DNA of 64,000 nucleotides from Salibacter halophilus (lineage in GTDB: Bacteria; Bacteroidota; Bacteroidia; Flavobacteriales_G; Salibacteraceae), in the NCBI RefSeq assembly GCF_008806325.1, contig NZ_WACR01000002.1:248001-312000 (forward strand), given 5' to 3'. The notes beneath the pieces are model-generated. The model had not been told where the DNA came from and did no database searches. It worked only from the letters and a program-made list of their open reading frames with translations. Below, piece after piece: positions 1 through 9,508 of the stretch. The first letter of the stretch is position 1, and every line of letters begins with the position of its first letter. Position numbers and translations under genes: made by a program.

Positions 1-1
1 G

Positions 2-1033
2 GTAGTTTTTCATGATTTTGACTTTTTGATTACTCCACTAACTGAAATTGTTGACATTTACCTATTCATTGTAATTGCCCTGTTTATTCAAGCTTTGCTA
101 CAGGGAAGTCGTGATTACCTGCTGACAAAGGATAAATTCAAGGACAAGCCTATTCAAAGTTTAGCCCAATTACTCAATATTGCGAGCTGGATTGTTGTCG
201 CCATTTTGATTTTCTCAGAACTCACAGAAAAATCTGTCACCAACCTATTTGCTGCACTTGGTGCTGCATCGGCAGTTCTACTACTTATTTTTAAGGATAC
301 CATTTTAGGATTTGTGGGAAGTATTCAGCTCTCTTACAATGATATGGTTAGGGTTGGCGATTGGATTGTTATGAGTAAATACGGAGCCGATGGTAATGTA
401 ACTGTCATCAACCTCAACACGGTAAAAGTACTCAACTGGGACAATACGATCACGAATGTGCCAACTTACGCCCTCATAAGCGATAGTTTCATCAATTACC
501 GCAACATGGAGGAAGGCCCTGGCCGTAGAATTCAAAAAGCGATTTACATCAAACAAAGTACGGTTCGATTTCTCGAAAAAAACGATTTGGATAAACTCAA
601 GGGCATTCAACTCATCAACAAATATATAGACACTCGCCAGGCTGATATCGATAGCCATAATGAGAAAAATAACATCGATAAATCTTTAGCTATTAATGGT
701 CGGAACCAAACGAACCTGGGGATATTTCGCAAATATTTGCTCGAATACCTCAGACAAAACCCTATCATGAGAAAAGATATGAAGTTAATGGCTCGTCAAT
801 TACACCCAACTGAGCACGGAATTCCTATTGAAATTTACGGGTTTAGCAAGATAAAATCCTGGGTTGACTATGAATACGTAATGGGCGAAATCTTTGATCA
901 CGCAATCGCTTCAGTAAAGTACTTTGATCTCGAGTTGTTTGAAATTCCAGCCGGATCTGACATCACACCTCTCAAATTACAACATAATGGAGATGTCAAA
1001 ACTGGAAACGAAGCCCAAGAGAGTAAGTCATAA
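2..1033 (+). CDS. MscS-family mechanosensitive channel, 5' end outside window
   Basis: The reading frame is open to the left edge, so the true start lies upstream and only the C-terminal part is seen. Two hydrophobic segments are followed by the MscS pore-lining and beta-domain pattern: a stretch with FAALGAASAVLLLIFKD, then a soluble part with VGDWIVM and VTVINLNTVKVLNWDN typical of the cytoplasmic beta domain. A long charged C-terminal extension resembles the YbdG/MscM subgroup, which gates in the inner membrane under hypo-osmotic stress. Its last 38 bases overlap the 3' end of the convergent gene. Family assignment is firm; the subgroup is inference. Confidence 0.85.
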   Translation, partial: VVFHDFDFLITPLTEIVDIYLFIVIALFIQALLQGSRDYLLTKDKFKDKPIQSLAQLLNIASWIVVAILIFSELTEKSVTNLFAALGAASAVLLLIFKDTILGFVGSIQLSYNDMVRVGDWIVMSKYGADGNVTVINLNTVKVLNWDNTITNVPTYALISDSFINYRNMEEGPGRRIQKAIYIKQSTVRFLEKNDLDKLKGIQLINKYIDTRQADIDSHNEKNNIDKSLAINGRNQTNLGIFRKYLLEYLRQNPIMRKDMKLMARQLHPTEHGIPIEIYGFSKIKSWVDYEYVMGEIFDHAIASVKYFDLELFEIPAGSDITPLKLQHNGDVKTGNEAQESKS

Positions 1034-1730
1034 GGTTTGTATTGGATGATACCTTATCGTAAGTAGCTTCCTGCGTGTTATCGTTGTACTCAATTGATTC
1101 AGGATCTATGTAGGAGGATTCGGTTCCGTAGAGTTTTTCCACTCTACCATCAATAAATACTACACGCGATAATTTAATAGACAAACCACCTGCATAGCCA
1201 TAACTCCAGGCGCCTTTCGTTTCGTTTTCGATTTCATCTGGCGGTGGGTTCTGAGTGTAGTCATCAACTGAAATACGGGTGCGGGAATTGAACAATCTAA
1301 AACCGGCTATTCCCTCGATGTAAGGATAAAATGCGTTGTTCACATTCTTGAGCGGACTAACTCTCAAGTTAGCATGAATGGGCATCATGTTGCTATTCAC
1401 AACTGAGGTAACTTCGTATTCGCCAAACTGTGGATCGTCTTTTTGAAAGTCCTCTTCCTGCCTTTCCATCCAGTAATAATGGTAAGTTAAACCGAGTTCG
1501 AGCGTCAATTTGCGAACGAGCGGAAAATAGATTCCGCCACCAACACCAAAAAACGCACGATCACCAACGGTTTCTTTAAATTCACCTTCTGGAAATCCTA
1601 ATCCCATGTGAACATCTAAGTGCCCGTCATTTTCATTCTCGTCATCTTCGTCATCGTTCTGTCCAAATACCTGAACAGAAGTTGCGAGCAACACCATCAC
1701 TAAAATACTCAATCGTTTAAGCATATCCAT
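996..1730 (-). CDS. Outer-membrane beta-barrel protein
   Basis: About 244 residues with an N-terminal signal peptide ending near FGQ, an acidic stretch (DDEDDENEND) just after it, and alternating aromatic/polar beta strands ending in the terminal phenylalanine LGLRFQF, as expected of a porin-like eight-strand barrel. The start at 1730 is preferred over the longer frame beginning at 1763, because a TATTTTTG promoter element (minus strand, 1768-1761) covers that upstream codon. The gene converges with the mechanosensitive channel and the coding ends overlap by 38 bp. No specific function can be assigned. Confidence 0.75.
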   Translation of the reverse strand: MDMLKRLSILVMVLLATSVQVFGQNDDEDDENENDGHLDVHMGLGFPEGEFKETVGDRAFFGVGGGIYFPLVRKLTLELGLTYHYYWMERQEEDFQKDDPQFGEYEVTSVVNSNMMPIHANLRVSPLKNVNNAFYPYIEGIAGFRLFNSRTRISVDDYTQNPPPDEIENETKGAWSYGYAGGLSIKLSRVVFIDGRVEKLYGTESSYIDPESIEYNDNTQEATYDKVSSNTNLMTYSLGLRFQF

Positions 1731-1760
1731 CCTTTTGTTAGTGATTAGCAGAAACCAGAC

Positions 1761-1768
1761 CAAAAATA
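1761..1768 (-). promoter_or_regulatory. -7 promoter element TATTTTTG
   Basis: Exact match to the Bacteroidota TAnnTTTG element on the minus strand, about 31 bases before the ATG at 1730. A TTTG lies upstream at 1787-1784, but with a spacer of only 15 bases instead of about 19. It helps place the start of the beta-barrel gene downstream of 1763. Confidence 0.4.
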
Positions 1769-1824
1769 CTTTAATTGTTGAAACAAATTAAACCCTTAAA
1801 TGTAAATAACAGAATTACAACACT

Positions 1825-3894
1825 TTACCTAATCAAAATCACACTACCCATTTTCACTTCTTCATCACCGGATTGATTGACGAGCGAGATACGATAAGCA
1901 TAAGCTCCCTGCTGAGCCGCACTTCCGTCTTCTCCCGTTCCGTCCCAACCTCTTTCAATATTGGTCGATTCAAAAATGAGATTTCCAAATCGGTTAAAAA
2001 TCTGTAATCTGTACTGTCTAAAACCTCCAAAAGCTACAGTGGGCTTAAACTCTGGATTATGAATTCCTGTTGGCTTAAATGCATTCGGCACCCAAATTTT
2101 TGTATTCGATTTAAAACATTTCCTGTTCGAGTAAACCTGTAAACTATCCCGATTGGTAGCTCGAACGATGTAGCAAATCCTGTTGCCCTCTGTGATGTAA
2201 GTCTCTGTGTTTTCTTCAAAATTGCGCAACGTATCACCTGTAGTGAGAGTTTGGTTCATTGAGCCGGCTGCATTATCCGCCACGCGAAATAAGTCGTAGT
2301 GATCGAGCGAGTCGCCCAACACTCCCCATCCAATGTACTGAGTCCACGACAGCTGAGCATTGTAAGTTTGCTCATCAAAAGTTCCGTTCAGGTATATCGT
2401 TTTGGCCAAATTTGAAATAGAAATCGGGAAGTCGCACGAATCGTACATTACAACCCTGTACCAGTAATCGGTTTGGTTCACTTGTGCTGTTCTATCCTCA
2501 AACTCGAGGACCGGGTTCTGATCGTAAGGAGCGCGAGCAATTTCAATGAAAGTTCCATTGGAGTCTATCGCCCGTTCCAGAGCGTAGTAGTTCACAAAAA
2601 TCGAAGTATCGACTAAACACTCAACCTCAACAAAATCACTGTTGACAACATTTGCTCTTTGCAGATAGTGAATATTTGGCTGGAAAGAAGCAGCGCTTTG
2701 CGGACAAGCAACATTTGAGGTACTCGTCTTTGATCGATCTGTGGCATAACCAACGATCACGTAGCAATAGTTTTGCCGCACATCCACATTATCGTGCAAA
2801 TAAGTACTGTCAGATCCCGGGACCGAATCCAAAAAGACTGACGGTCCATTATTGAGTCTGTAATAAATCGCATATCCCTGTAAGTCATCCCAGCCCTGGT
2901 ATTGAGACCACTCTAACTGAACTTCTTCAGCGCAAAAATCAGGGAAAGTTTCAAGAAAAATCGATTGGTGCGCATCACTCCCCGCGCTGATATTGGCAGT
3001 TGCCGGATTTCCTTTGTAGCAGGTGTCAAATGAAGCGATAGCGTATTGCTGAGTTCCACCACTTCCTGATGCTGCAGAATCGATATATGTTGTGTTTGCT
3101 TTTCCGTAAACGGTATCGATAATAATCCATGCCGATGACGCATAATCGTAGTACAAGATTTGATAACCATCTGTGTCTCCTGCCTCGCTAGATTGCCAGG
3201 TCAGTTCGAGATTTCCGGTAGCTGTATCAACTGTAACGCTGTCCATGATTGGGATATCAGGTGAAGTGTTGTCCTCAAACAACTCTTCCACAATAGCTGA
3301 TACAGATCTACATCCGCTATTATCCTGCGTTTCCACTTTAAATGCAACATCCTCAGAACACACTTTGAAAGTCGTGTCGGTAAAAGTTTCAGTTCCGTAA
3401 GGTGTGGTTCCGACCAATACCCACGGCCCTCCTCCAATTCTCCTGAAAACTTCGTAATTACCAGAGTTGCTGGATAAATTGGGCACGATTTGCGGATTCC
3501 ACGTTATGGTAGCCGTAGTATCGGTTTTGTTTGATATTACCGGAAGCATCGTTTCAAACGTATCGCTAGAAACCTCTACATTTCCGCTGCCATCATCATA
3601 AACCGTTTTGACGTAGTAAAACTCAGAGTTTGTAGTAGCATTGGAATTTGTATTTGTGAAAGTCGTAGTCGCGAGGTTGGCAACAGATGTTTCGGTATAA
3701 GTGCCATTTCGTGAATTGCTCACACCCACCACATATTCGACAAATTCATTTGCCGGATCATTGGGCGCAATCCACGTGAGTACCACGTCACCGTTAGGCT
3801 GAACAGCAACGCAACGCAAATCTGGCGGGTCAACAGCTCCGCGAGCAAATCCAGCCAGTAAAAACATAATGGTCAGAACCGAAACTATGCGCAT
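1825..3894 (-). CDS. Secreted multi-FN3 protein with T9SS type B sorting domain
   Basis: A 689-residue protein with a signal peptide (MRIVSVLTIM to FARG), several fibronectin type III-like repeats recognisable by VxLxW strands and YYxYRV-like strands, and a C-terminal domain of about 90 residues with IWVPNAFKPTG, LQIFNRFGNLIFES and WDGTGEDG. That ending is the gliding-motility-associated (CHU_C, type B) sorting domain used by the type IX secretion system. It is probably an adhesin or surface fibre. An exact copy of the dispersed GGTCAGANCC word lies in its signal-peptide codons (3871-3880). Confidence 0.88.
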   Translation of the reverse strand: MRIVSVLTIMFLLAGFARGAVDPPDLRCVAVQPNGDVVLTWIAPNDPANEFVEYVVGVSNSRNGTYTETSVANLATTTFTNTNSNATTNSEFYYVKTVYDDGSGNVEVSSDTFETMLPVISNKTDTTATITWNPQIVPNLSSNSGNYEVFRRIGGGPWVLVGTTPYGTETFTDTTFKVCSEDVAFKVETQDNSGCRSVSAIVEELFEDNTSPDIPIMDSVTVDTATGNLELTWQSSEAGDTDGYQILYYDYASSAWIIIDTVYGKANTTYIDSAASGSGGTQQYAIASFDTCYKGNPATANISAGSDAHQSIFLETFPDFCAEEVQLEWSQYQGWDDLQGYAIYYRLNNGPSVFLDSVPGSDSTYLHDNVDVRQNYCYVIVGYATDRSKTSTSNVACPQSAASFQPNIHYLQRANVVNSDFVEVECLVDTSIFVNYYALERAIDSNGTFIEIARAPYDQNPVLEFEDRTAQVNQTDYWYRVVMYDSCDFPISISNLAKTIYLNGTFDEQTYNAQLSWTQYIGWGVLGDSLDHYDLFRVADNAAGSMNQTLTTGDTLRNFEENTETYITEGNRICYIVRATNRDSLQVYSNRKCFKSNTKIWVPNAFKPTGIHNPEFKPTVAFGGFRQYRLQIFNRFGNLIFESTNIERGWDGTGEDGSAAQQGAYAYRISLVNQSGDEEVKMGSVILIR

Positions 3895-3932
3895 ATCAAT
3901 GGTTTAAACGACCCAGCCGGCAATTCGTTGTA

Positions 3933-4886
3933 TTAAAGGTCAAAAACTTTATCACAAATCGCCTTTCTCGCTTCGCGGTATTCTGTGAGGAGGTTTTCAA
4001 AAATCTTCTTAGCCGGCAATACATCCTTAATTTGAGCACTCACCTGACCGATTTCGAGTTCGCCCTGTTCCATATCACCCTCGAACATTCCTTTTTTAGC
4101 TCTCGCTCTGCCCAGTACTTCTGCCAACTCCTCTTTTGATGCGCAACGATCATATGCTTTCATCACATCAGCGTAAAATTCATTTTTGATAAGTCTAACA
4201 GGTGCGAGTTCTTTGAGTGTCAGAACCGTATCCCCTTCATTCGTGCTCACGATCCTGTTTTTGAAATTCTCGTGACCCGATGATTCATTGCTCGCTGCAA
4301 ATCGGCTACCGATTTGAACAGCATCAGCACCGAGTGACATAGCTGCCAGAATAGACCCTCCCGATCCAATACCACCGGCTGCAATTACCGGTACGTCAAC
4401 GGCATCATTCACGAGCGGAATGAGGCACATGGTTGTCGTCTCTTCTCTTCCATTGTGTCCACCAGCTTCAAAACCCTCAGCCACAACAGCATCACAGCCA
4501 GCTTCAACAGCCTTTTTAGCAAACTTCGCACTCGACACAACATGCACGACTTTAATACCGTGCTCCTTGAGTTTAGGTGTCCAGGTTTTAGGATTACCGG
4601 CCGATGAAAAAACGATCGGAACCTCGTAATCGATGATTGTTTGAATATGTTCCTCAATGTTGGGATAGAGCAACGGAACGTTAACCGCAAATGGTTTATC
4701 AGTAGCTTTTTTGCACTTTTCAACATGCTCTCTCAACACTTCAGGATACATTGATCCTGATCCGATAATCCCCAACCCTCCAGCGTTAGAAACTTCACTG
4801 GCCAATTGCCAGGGCGAACACCAGATCATTCCGGCCTGAATAATAGGATAGTCTATATCAAACAACTCACAAATACGATTCTTCAT
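3933..4886 (-). CDS. Nitronate monooxygenase / FabK-like flavoprotein
   Basis: Roughly 317 residues of a TIM-barrel FMN enzyme: MKNRICELFDIDYPIIQAGM at the N-terminus, then GGLGIIGSG, VVAEGFEAGGHNG and VPVIAAGGIGSGGSILAAMSLGADAVQIGSRF, the FMN phosphate-binding region. These motifs are shared by nitronate monooxygenase (formerly 2-nitropropane dioxygenase) and FabK-type enoyl-ACP reductases, so the substrate is undecided. The start at 4886 begins at the conserved MKNRI; the frame continues ten residues further up without similarity to the family. It is a single gene between surface-protein genes. Confidence 0.85.
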   Translation of the reverse strand: MKNRICELFDIDYPIIQAGMIWCSPWQLASEVSNAGGLGIIGSGSMYPEVLREHVEKCKKATDKPFAVNVPLLYPNIEEHIQTIIDYEVPIVFSSAGNPKTWTPKLKEHGIKVVHVVSSAKFAKKAVEAGCDAVVAEGFEAGGHNGREETTTMCLIPLVNDAVDVPVIAAGGIGSGGSILAAMSLGADAVQIGSRFAASNESSGHENFKNRIVSTNEGDTVLTLKELAPVRLIKNEFYADVMKAYDRCASKEELAEVLGRARAKKGMFEGDMEQGELEIGQVSAQIKDVLPAKKIFENLLTEYREARKAICDKVFDL

Positions 4887-4916
4887 CATCCAAATTTTGA
4901 ATGCGAATTTACGCAA

Positions 4917-5138
4917 GAGCAGTTGAATAGAGAAAGTGAAGGATTGTTTTTAGATAATAGCCATATGATAAGAATAAAGCCATTTTGCTTTATTTAAAAA
5001 GCAAAATCACTCACAATTGTTAAATAGATAAAGCATTTGAGTAAATTGGTGAATAAGAATCTAAATTTATAGTTCTACTTTCTTTTAGAATAAGACTTAA
5101 TATTTTTTTATTTATCGTAGTGGATTCCTAAAGAATAA
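4917..5138. other. AT-rich intergenic stretch, no gene seen
   Basis: Together with the adjacent hairpin at 5139-5167 this forms about 310 bases without a coding region. It is strongly AT-rich. I see no promoter match of the TAnnTTTG class on the minus strand immediately before the oxidoreductase gene and no further inverted repeat apart from the hairpin. Confidence 0.5.
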
Positions 5139-5167
5139 GCTTCCTTCCGGAACCCTCGGAAGGAAGC
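5139..5167 (-). terminator. Strong hairpin downstream of the Lcl-domain gene
   Basis: Perfect 11-bp inverted repeat GCTTCCTTCCG / CGGAAGGAAGC with a 7-base loop, 58 bases past the stop of the minus-strand gene ending at 5225. On the minus strand it is followed by TTATTCTTT, only a modest T-run, so it is a likely but not classical intrinsic terminator. Confidence 0.6.
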
Positions 5168-5224
5168 AGAAAGATTGGAGGGATCATTCCCTATTTAGTT
5201 ACATACAAACTTGTTGCGAACAGT

Positions 5225-6316
5225 TTAGAATTCCCTTACGGCTCTCACATTAAACGGTGCGGTCTTATTAGTATTAGAGGTAGAAGTGCCACCGGGAGTT
5301 ATTAATACATATTTAGCATCATTTGCATTCACCTCATTTGAACTCCAATAAGGACTGGTAACTAAAGCTGTTCCTCCATTCGCGATAGAAGAATCATTGA
5401 CAATAACACGATTCTGACCAATCATTAACAGCTCTTCCACGGTTGGCAGGTACCAATCACCGTAATCTACTCCTCCGTGGGTCACAACTAAATCACTACA
5501 AACAGAAGCAGCATAATCATTTCCATCATCTCCCAAAACCATTTGAGCATTAATGATTAGATTGGTATTATCTTCTCCTCCATAAACACCGTCACCCACT
5601 GCCCTGGTAATTCCATAACTACCTGCATACCATCTAATGGTAGATGAAGTAACATCCTCAATAGTACATACTAATCCGTGTTGTCCGGTTTCGTCAACCC
5701 AAAAGACAATACCTCCCTGTGCAAAATCTCCCACCTCATAAGTTTTTAATCCTGCAACATATCCCATTTGCGAAATATCGGTTGAATCTATATGAGGGGA
5801 ATTCCAATTAGCAGTATCTGCTCCTGTAATACTGCTTGCTAGTGATGTATCAAACACTGGATCAGCTTCTGAATAAGTAACAGCTCCTGTAAGTGAATCT
5901 GCAGTTGTTGAATGCAAAGCATAAGGCACACTTAATAACTGACTTGTACCTGTTATAGAATAATTCGTTCCGCCATTTGGATCCGTTTCTGTTTTAATAA
6001 AGAATGGTCCGTTTGCCCAGTCAATGGTAGAGAAATCACCACTTACAACTGTTCCAGTTCCTATCTCAAGGCTAACTAAACCATTAGTATTCGTAGTTGG
6101 AGTTTGAGTTTCTTCATAAACGGCTGTTCCATTTGGAGAACCTTGTAAAATGCTTATTTGCATTCCAACCACTGTAGAAGTTACGAGATCGTCAGAACCA
6201 TCTCTAATTACAGCCTGGTAGCTCATTTTTTCAGGGGATTGAGCATTTACCATCTGTGGTATTAAAACACTTACAGTCATAAAGAATACTACTAAAGTTG
6301 TCATTATATTATTCAT
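5225..6316 (-). CDS. Secreted protein with C-terminal Lcl/DUF1566 domain
   Basis: A 363-residue exported protein with signal peptide (to VNAQ). The N-terminal half (MSYQAVIRDG, VYEETQTPTTNTNGLVSLEIGTG, LLSVPYALHS) is a beta-rich module common in Bacteroidota surface proteins and also seen in fibre-like proteins. The C-terminal 150 residues contain GGIVFWVDETGQHGLV, DWYLPTVEELLMI, YWSSNE and FNVRAVREF, the Lcl_C (DUF1566) fold distantly related to formylglycine-generating enzymes and often used as a surface ligand-binding module. No catalytic role can be claimed. Confidence 0.75.
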   Translation of the reverse strand: MNNIMTTLVVFFMTVSVLIPQMVNAQSPEKMSYQAVIRDGSDDLVTSTVVGMQISILQGSPNGTAVYEETQTPTTNTNGLVSLEIGTGTVVSGDFSTIDWANGPFFIKTETDPNGGTNYSITGTSQLLSVPYALHSTTADSLTGAVTYSEADPVFDTSLASSITGADTANWNSPHIDSTDISQMGYVAGLKTYEVGDFAQGGIVFWVDETGQHGLVCTIEDVTSSTIRWYAGSYGITRAVGDGVYGGEDNTNLIINAQMVLGDDGNDYAASVCSDLVVTHGGVDYGDWYLPTVEELLMIGQNRVIVNDSSIANGGTALVTSPYWSSNEVNANDAKYVLITPGGTSTSNTNKTAPFNVRAVREF

Positions 6317-6420
6317 AGTCTTTGGTTTTAAAGTTTTTCAATTAATCTATCTATTCATACTATAGAATCATAGCAATTTGAGTTGATTTTTTTCTCATGA
6401 TAAAGAGAAAAACATTCTAT

Positions 6421-6909
6421 TTAGTTTTTAACAATTTTAAAAGATTGAACCTCTCTATTTTCCCGATCCACAACATTCATAAAATACAATGCCGGGGGCA
6501 AGCTTGTTGTATTTATTTGAGTTCTTTGAGTTCTTATTTGATCATTCATTAATAACCTCCCCTTCATATCGTAAAGTTGATAGGACAGTTTATTATTATT
6601 GTACTTATTGATTTTCAAAATCAACTTATCATCTGTTGGATTGGGAAAAACTGAAAGTGAAATGTTTAATTCAGTTTCCTGAACCCCCACCTCATTTATA
6701 TTATAGGTTTGCTGAACGCCCTGACTTACACTTCCTGTTGTATCAACATTCGTAGTAAATACTACCTGACCTAAGCTGTAGGCAACGGAACCTCCCACGC
6801 CTGACGCATTTCCTCCAGATACATTAACAGATTCCTGAGAATGTACCAGCCCTACCCATAGTAACCCTGTAACGGTCGTTACTATGAGTTTAAATTTGTT
6901 TTTTTTCAT
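6421..6909 (-). CDS. Small T9SS type A cargo protein
   Basis: A 162-residue secreted protein: signal peptide ending near VHSQE, a short variable region (GGNASGVGGSVAYSLGQVVFTT) that is frequent in front of sorting domains, then a type A sorting domain with LSVFPNPTDDKLILK, YQLYDMKGRLL and LPPALYFMNV, ending in SFKIVKN. Almost no room is left for a passenger domain, so it may be a minimal surface protein. It lies 104 bp upstream of the Lcl-domain gene on the same strand and the two could be cotranscribed. Confidence 0.85.
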   Translation of the reverse strand: MKKNKFKLIVTTVTGLLWVGLVHSQESVNVSGGNASGVGGSVAYSLGQVVFTTNVDTTGSVSQGVQQTYNINEVGVQETELNISLSVFPNPTDDKLILKINKYNNNKLSYQLYDMKGRLLMNDQIRTQRTQINTTSLPPALYFMNVVDRENREVQSFKIVKN

Positions 6910-7084
6910 ATTGTTGCATTTTTATAAATTATTAAACATAATCTCCTTGAAGAAGTCTTATTTATCGAGCAAAAATTATTGAGCTATTGATTAAAAAAGG
7001 AAGAATCAGCGTTGTGAAGAAAAGGTCAAACTCTCAAGCACTGATCCTTCCTGTGATGTTGAACTAATCGTAGATAGCCATGAA

Positions 7085-9334
7085 TTAGTGGTTAACAATC
7101 ATCAGGCGTGAAGTGTGTTGAACACCATCACGCTCAATATGTACAATGTAAATACCGCTTGCCATTCCAGTGAGGTCTACTCTATCACCTCGAACTGGAA
7201 CTGTTGTCATTTCTCCTTTTTGACTGATCAGGTTTACTTTGTTAGGTTGAAAACCTTGCAAGTTCAACTTCGTGTAATCACTGGCCGGATTAGGATAAAC
7301 ATTAAAAGACTTCTTAGCAGAACTTAACACTGGTTTACCACTCATTGAAATAGTTGAATCGGAATAGTAATAAACACCGGCTTTATCGTTGCTATTCGCC
7401 ATTCTGCGGTCGCGGACCGTCATGAGCACGTTGTCATCCGTAAAGCTGAATGTTGTAAATGGTTCGGGGTTTCCATTGCCGTCAACAGGGTAATCGATTT
7501 TCGTAAATGTGTTTCCGTTGTCCTCTGTGTAGTAAATGCCTTGACCCTGCATGGTGCCAAATGTGGATCTGACCATTACATAGAGATTGTTCTCATGGTC
7601 AAACTTTATCTCAACATCTACATTTGTGGCTGCTCCGTAAGAGAAATTGAGACTATCCCACGACTGGCTGATCGTATCCCTGCGGTAAAGGCTCTGACCA
7701 GCAGCTACGTATAAATTCTCTCCGGTTCTGTCAAATACCATCTTGTGTATTTGTGCTAAACTATCGGGAAGGGATATTTCATTCCAGTTTGCTCCATCGT
7801 CTTTGGATTGCAAGAGCATTGGTTGAATTGCAAGTGATTGTCCAAAAATGTAGTGAACGGGCTGATTGGAAATAATGTCATTAAACTTGAAAACAGTTGG
7901 GTTCCCATTAGCTCCACTTTCAAAAAGCTTCCTCCATGATTGACCAAAATCTGGTGTGAAATCCACATAATCCTGCGTTTGATGCTGGATGATAGAGATA
8001 CTTCCGTTTTGTCCGGCATAGATTTGCTGCGGATTGAGTATTCCGTAAACCGGAGCCAGCGGAGCTGTTGAATCGGTTCCGATCACCTGAAAGTTGTTGC
8101 CTTCATCAGTGAGACGAGCGAGGAAGTGAGTTCCGCCCAAGACTAGCTGTCCCGAACTATCCACGGCAATATCGTTGATTTTCGTTTCAAATTGCAGTTC
8201 ATCGTAGGCCGAATGATTAGTCCACTCGAGAGTTTTAAAGTTGAACTGAGACAAAAATGCGGTGTAAACCGAACCGTAATACAGTTGACTGTTATCAGTG
8301 ATTTCCAAATAGTCGGCATCGAGTGAGAAGCCTTCTGTGTAAGATACAAAATCATTGTTTGTTCCAACATTTGCCCCTCTGGTATACTGACCACTAAAAA
8401 GCGCTTTTTCATCACCCAGAGCCATGATATTGAAAGCACTCGTTTCACTATCGATTTTTTCCCAGCTTCCATTAAGCTGTCTAAAAACACCTTTGTCAGT
8501 TGTTGCAAAAAGGATGTCATCTTCCTCGCTGTAATCCATATCTGTGATTACTGCATTATTCGGCAAACCGTTAATCTGTTGCCAGTTATCACCAAAATCT
8601 GAAGATTCATACAAAACTACATCATTTGTATTGTATTGGACGGTTGCAAAAAGCATGTCTCCGCCCACTTCTAAATTTGTAACTGGAAACCCTGCAAATG
8701 CTACATTTGACCAGTTTGCGGACTGCTCAGTACGGTAAATTCCATCATTTGCAGCTATGTATATCAGTGAATCTTTGTAAAAAGCGAACCCGCCATGTGG
8801 GAAGAAAGGCACGCTGTCAAAGTGTGTAAAACTGTTTGCATTGTTAGAGCAAACAAAAATTCCATTGTCAGGATTGCTGCTAAACGGATCGCCAAATGTC
8901 ATGACGAAAGCATCATTTCCCCTCACGCCAATATCGAGTATTGTAGCACCAAAGCCGGAGGTTCCACCTCCACCTGTGAGGAGATCATTGTCCCAGTTAG
9001 CTCCAAAATCATCTGTCCAGGCGATACCGTCAGATCCTGTAGCTACATATACACGGTCAGATCCATCAGAAGCGTTTACATCGCCAATATTTGTGTGACT
9101 GAGCGCAGTTTGAAACGGTGCCCAGGACTTACCGCTATCGGCAGAGTGATAAATCCAGCTATCGGGAGTTATAGCGAAAACATTGCCATTATGATCAGAT
9201 TTCGAGATTGAAGTCAGTGAGTTAGTATTGTCCAACCCAGACAGTTTCTTCCATTCTGGTTGTGAAAATGCGAGTTGAGTCAATACAATCATGATGATGA
9301 TTAAACTCAGCGCTTTGAACAAATTGAATTTCAT
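7085..9334 (-). CDS. BNR/sortilin-like beta-propeller protein with T9SS type A domain
   Basis: About 749 residues from the ATG at 9334, which opens a clear signal peptide (MKFNLFKALSL to AFSQ); the frame extends 26 residues upstream without such features. The body consists of repeats with SxDxGxxW patterns (HSADSGKSWAPF, WTDDFGANWDND, ESSDFGDNWQQI, YYTEDNGNTFTKI), the hallmark of BNR/sortilin-type beta-propellers. It ends with FNVYPNPASDYTKLNL and GIYIVHIE, a type A sorting domain. It is predicted to be cell-surface or secreted via T9SS. Two exact GGTCAGANCC words lie inside it. Confidence 0.88.
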   Translation of the reverse strand: MKFNLFKALSLIIIMIVLTQLAFSQPEWKKLSGLDNTNSLTSISKSDHNGNVFAITPDSWIYHSADSGKSWAPFQTALSHTNIGDVNASDGSDRVYVATGSDGIAWTDDFGANWDNDLLTGGGGTSGFGATILDIGVRGNDAFVMTFGDPFSSNPDNGIFVCSNNANSFTHFDSVPFFPHGGFAFYKDSLIYIAANDGIYRTEQSANWSNVAFAGFPVTNLEVGGDMLFATVQYNTNDVVLYESSDFGDNWQQINGLPNNAVITDMDYSEEDDILFATTDKGVFRQLNGSWEKIDSETSAFNIMALGDEKALFSGQYTRGANVGTNNDFVSYTEGFSLDADYLEITDNSQLYYGSVYTAFLSQFNFKTLEWTNHSAYDELQFETKINDIAVDSSGQLVLGGTHFLARLTDEGNNFQVIGTDSTAPLAPVYGILNPQQIYAGQNGSISIIQHQTQDYVDFTPDFGQSWRKLFESGANGNPTVFKFNDIISNQPVHYIFGQSLAIQPMLLQSKDDGANWNEISLPDSLAQIHKMVFDRTGENLYVAAGQSLYRRDTISQSWDSLNFSYGAATNVDVEIKFDHENNLYVMVRSTFGTMQGQGIYYTEDNGNTFTKIDYPVDGNGNPEPFTTFSFTDDNVLMTVRDRRMANSNDKAGVYYYSDSTISMSGKPVLSSAKKSFNVYPNPASDYTKLNLQGFQPNKVNLISQKGEMTTVPVRGDRVDLTGMASGIYIVHIERDGVQHTSRLMIVNH

Positions 9335-9448
9335 ACGAGTCAATTTTAATTTGATTTCTGCTGACAAATAACCTTCACAAAGCTTATCAACGCAAATATC
9401 AACGGGGTACAAAAGGGGGACACCACTACATTTTCTACCGTTTTATCC

Positions 9449-9477
9449 TTTGCTGTAAAGGCTTCCTATTACTTTTG
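9449..9477 (+). promoter_or_regulatory. Promoter candidate for the TPR-HTH regulator
   Basis: TACTTTTG at 9470-9477 matches the Bacteroidota -7 element; TTTG at 9449-9452 is a -33 candidate with a 17-base spacer, slightly short. The ATG follows about 31 bases later at 9509. Confidence 0.4.
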
Positions 9478-9508
9478 GTGAGTAGACATCAAAACTATCA
9501 GCTACATT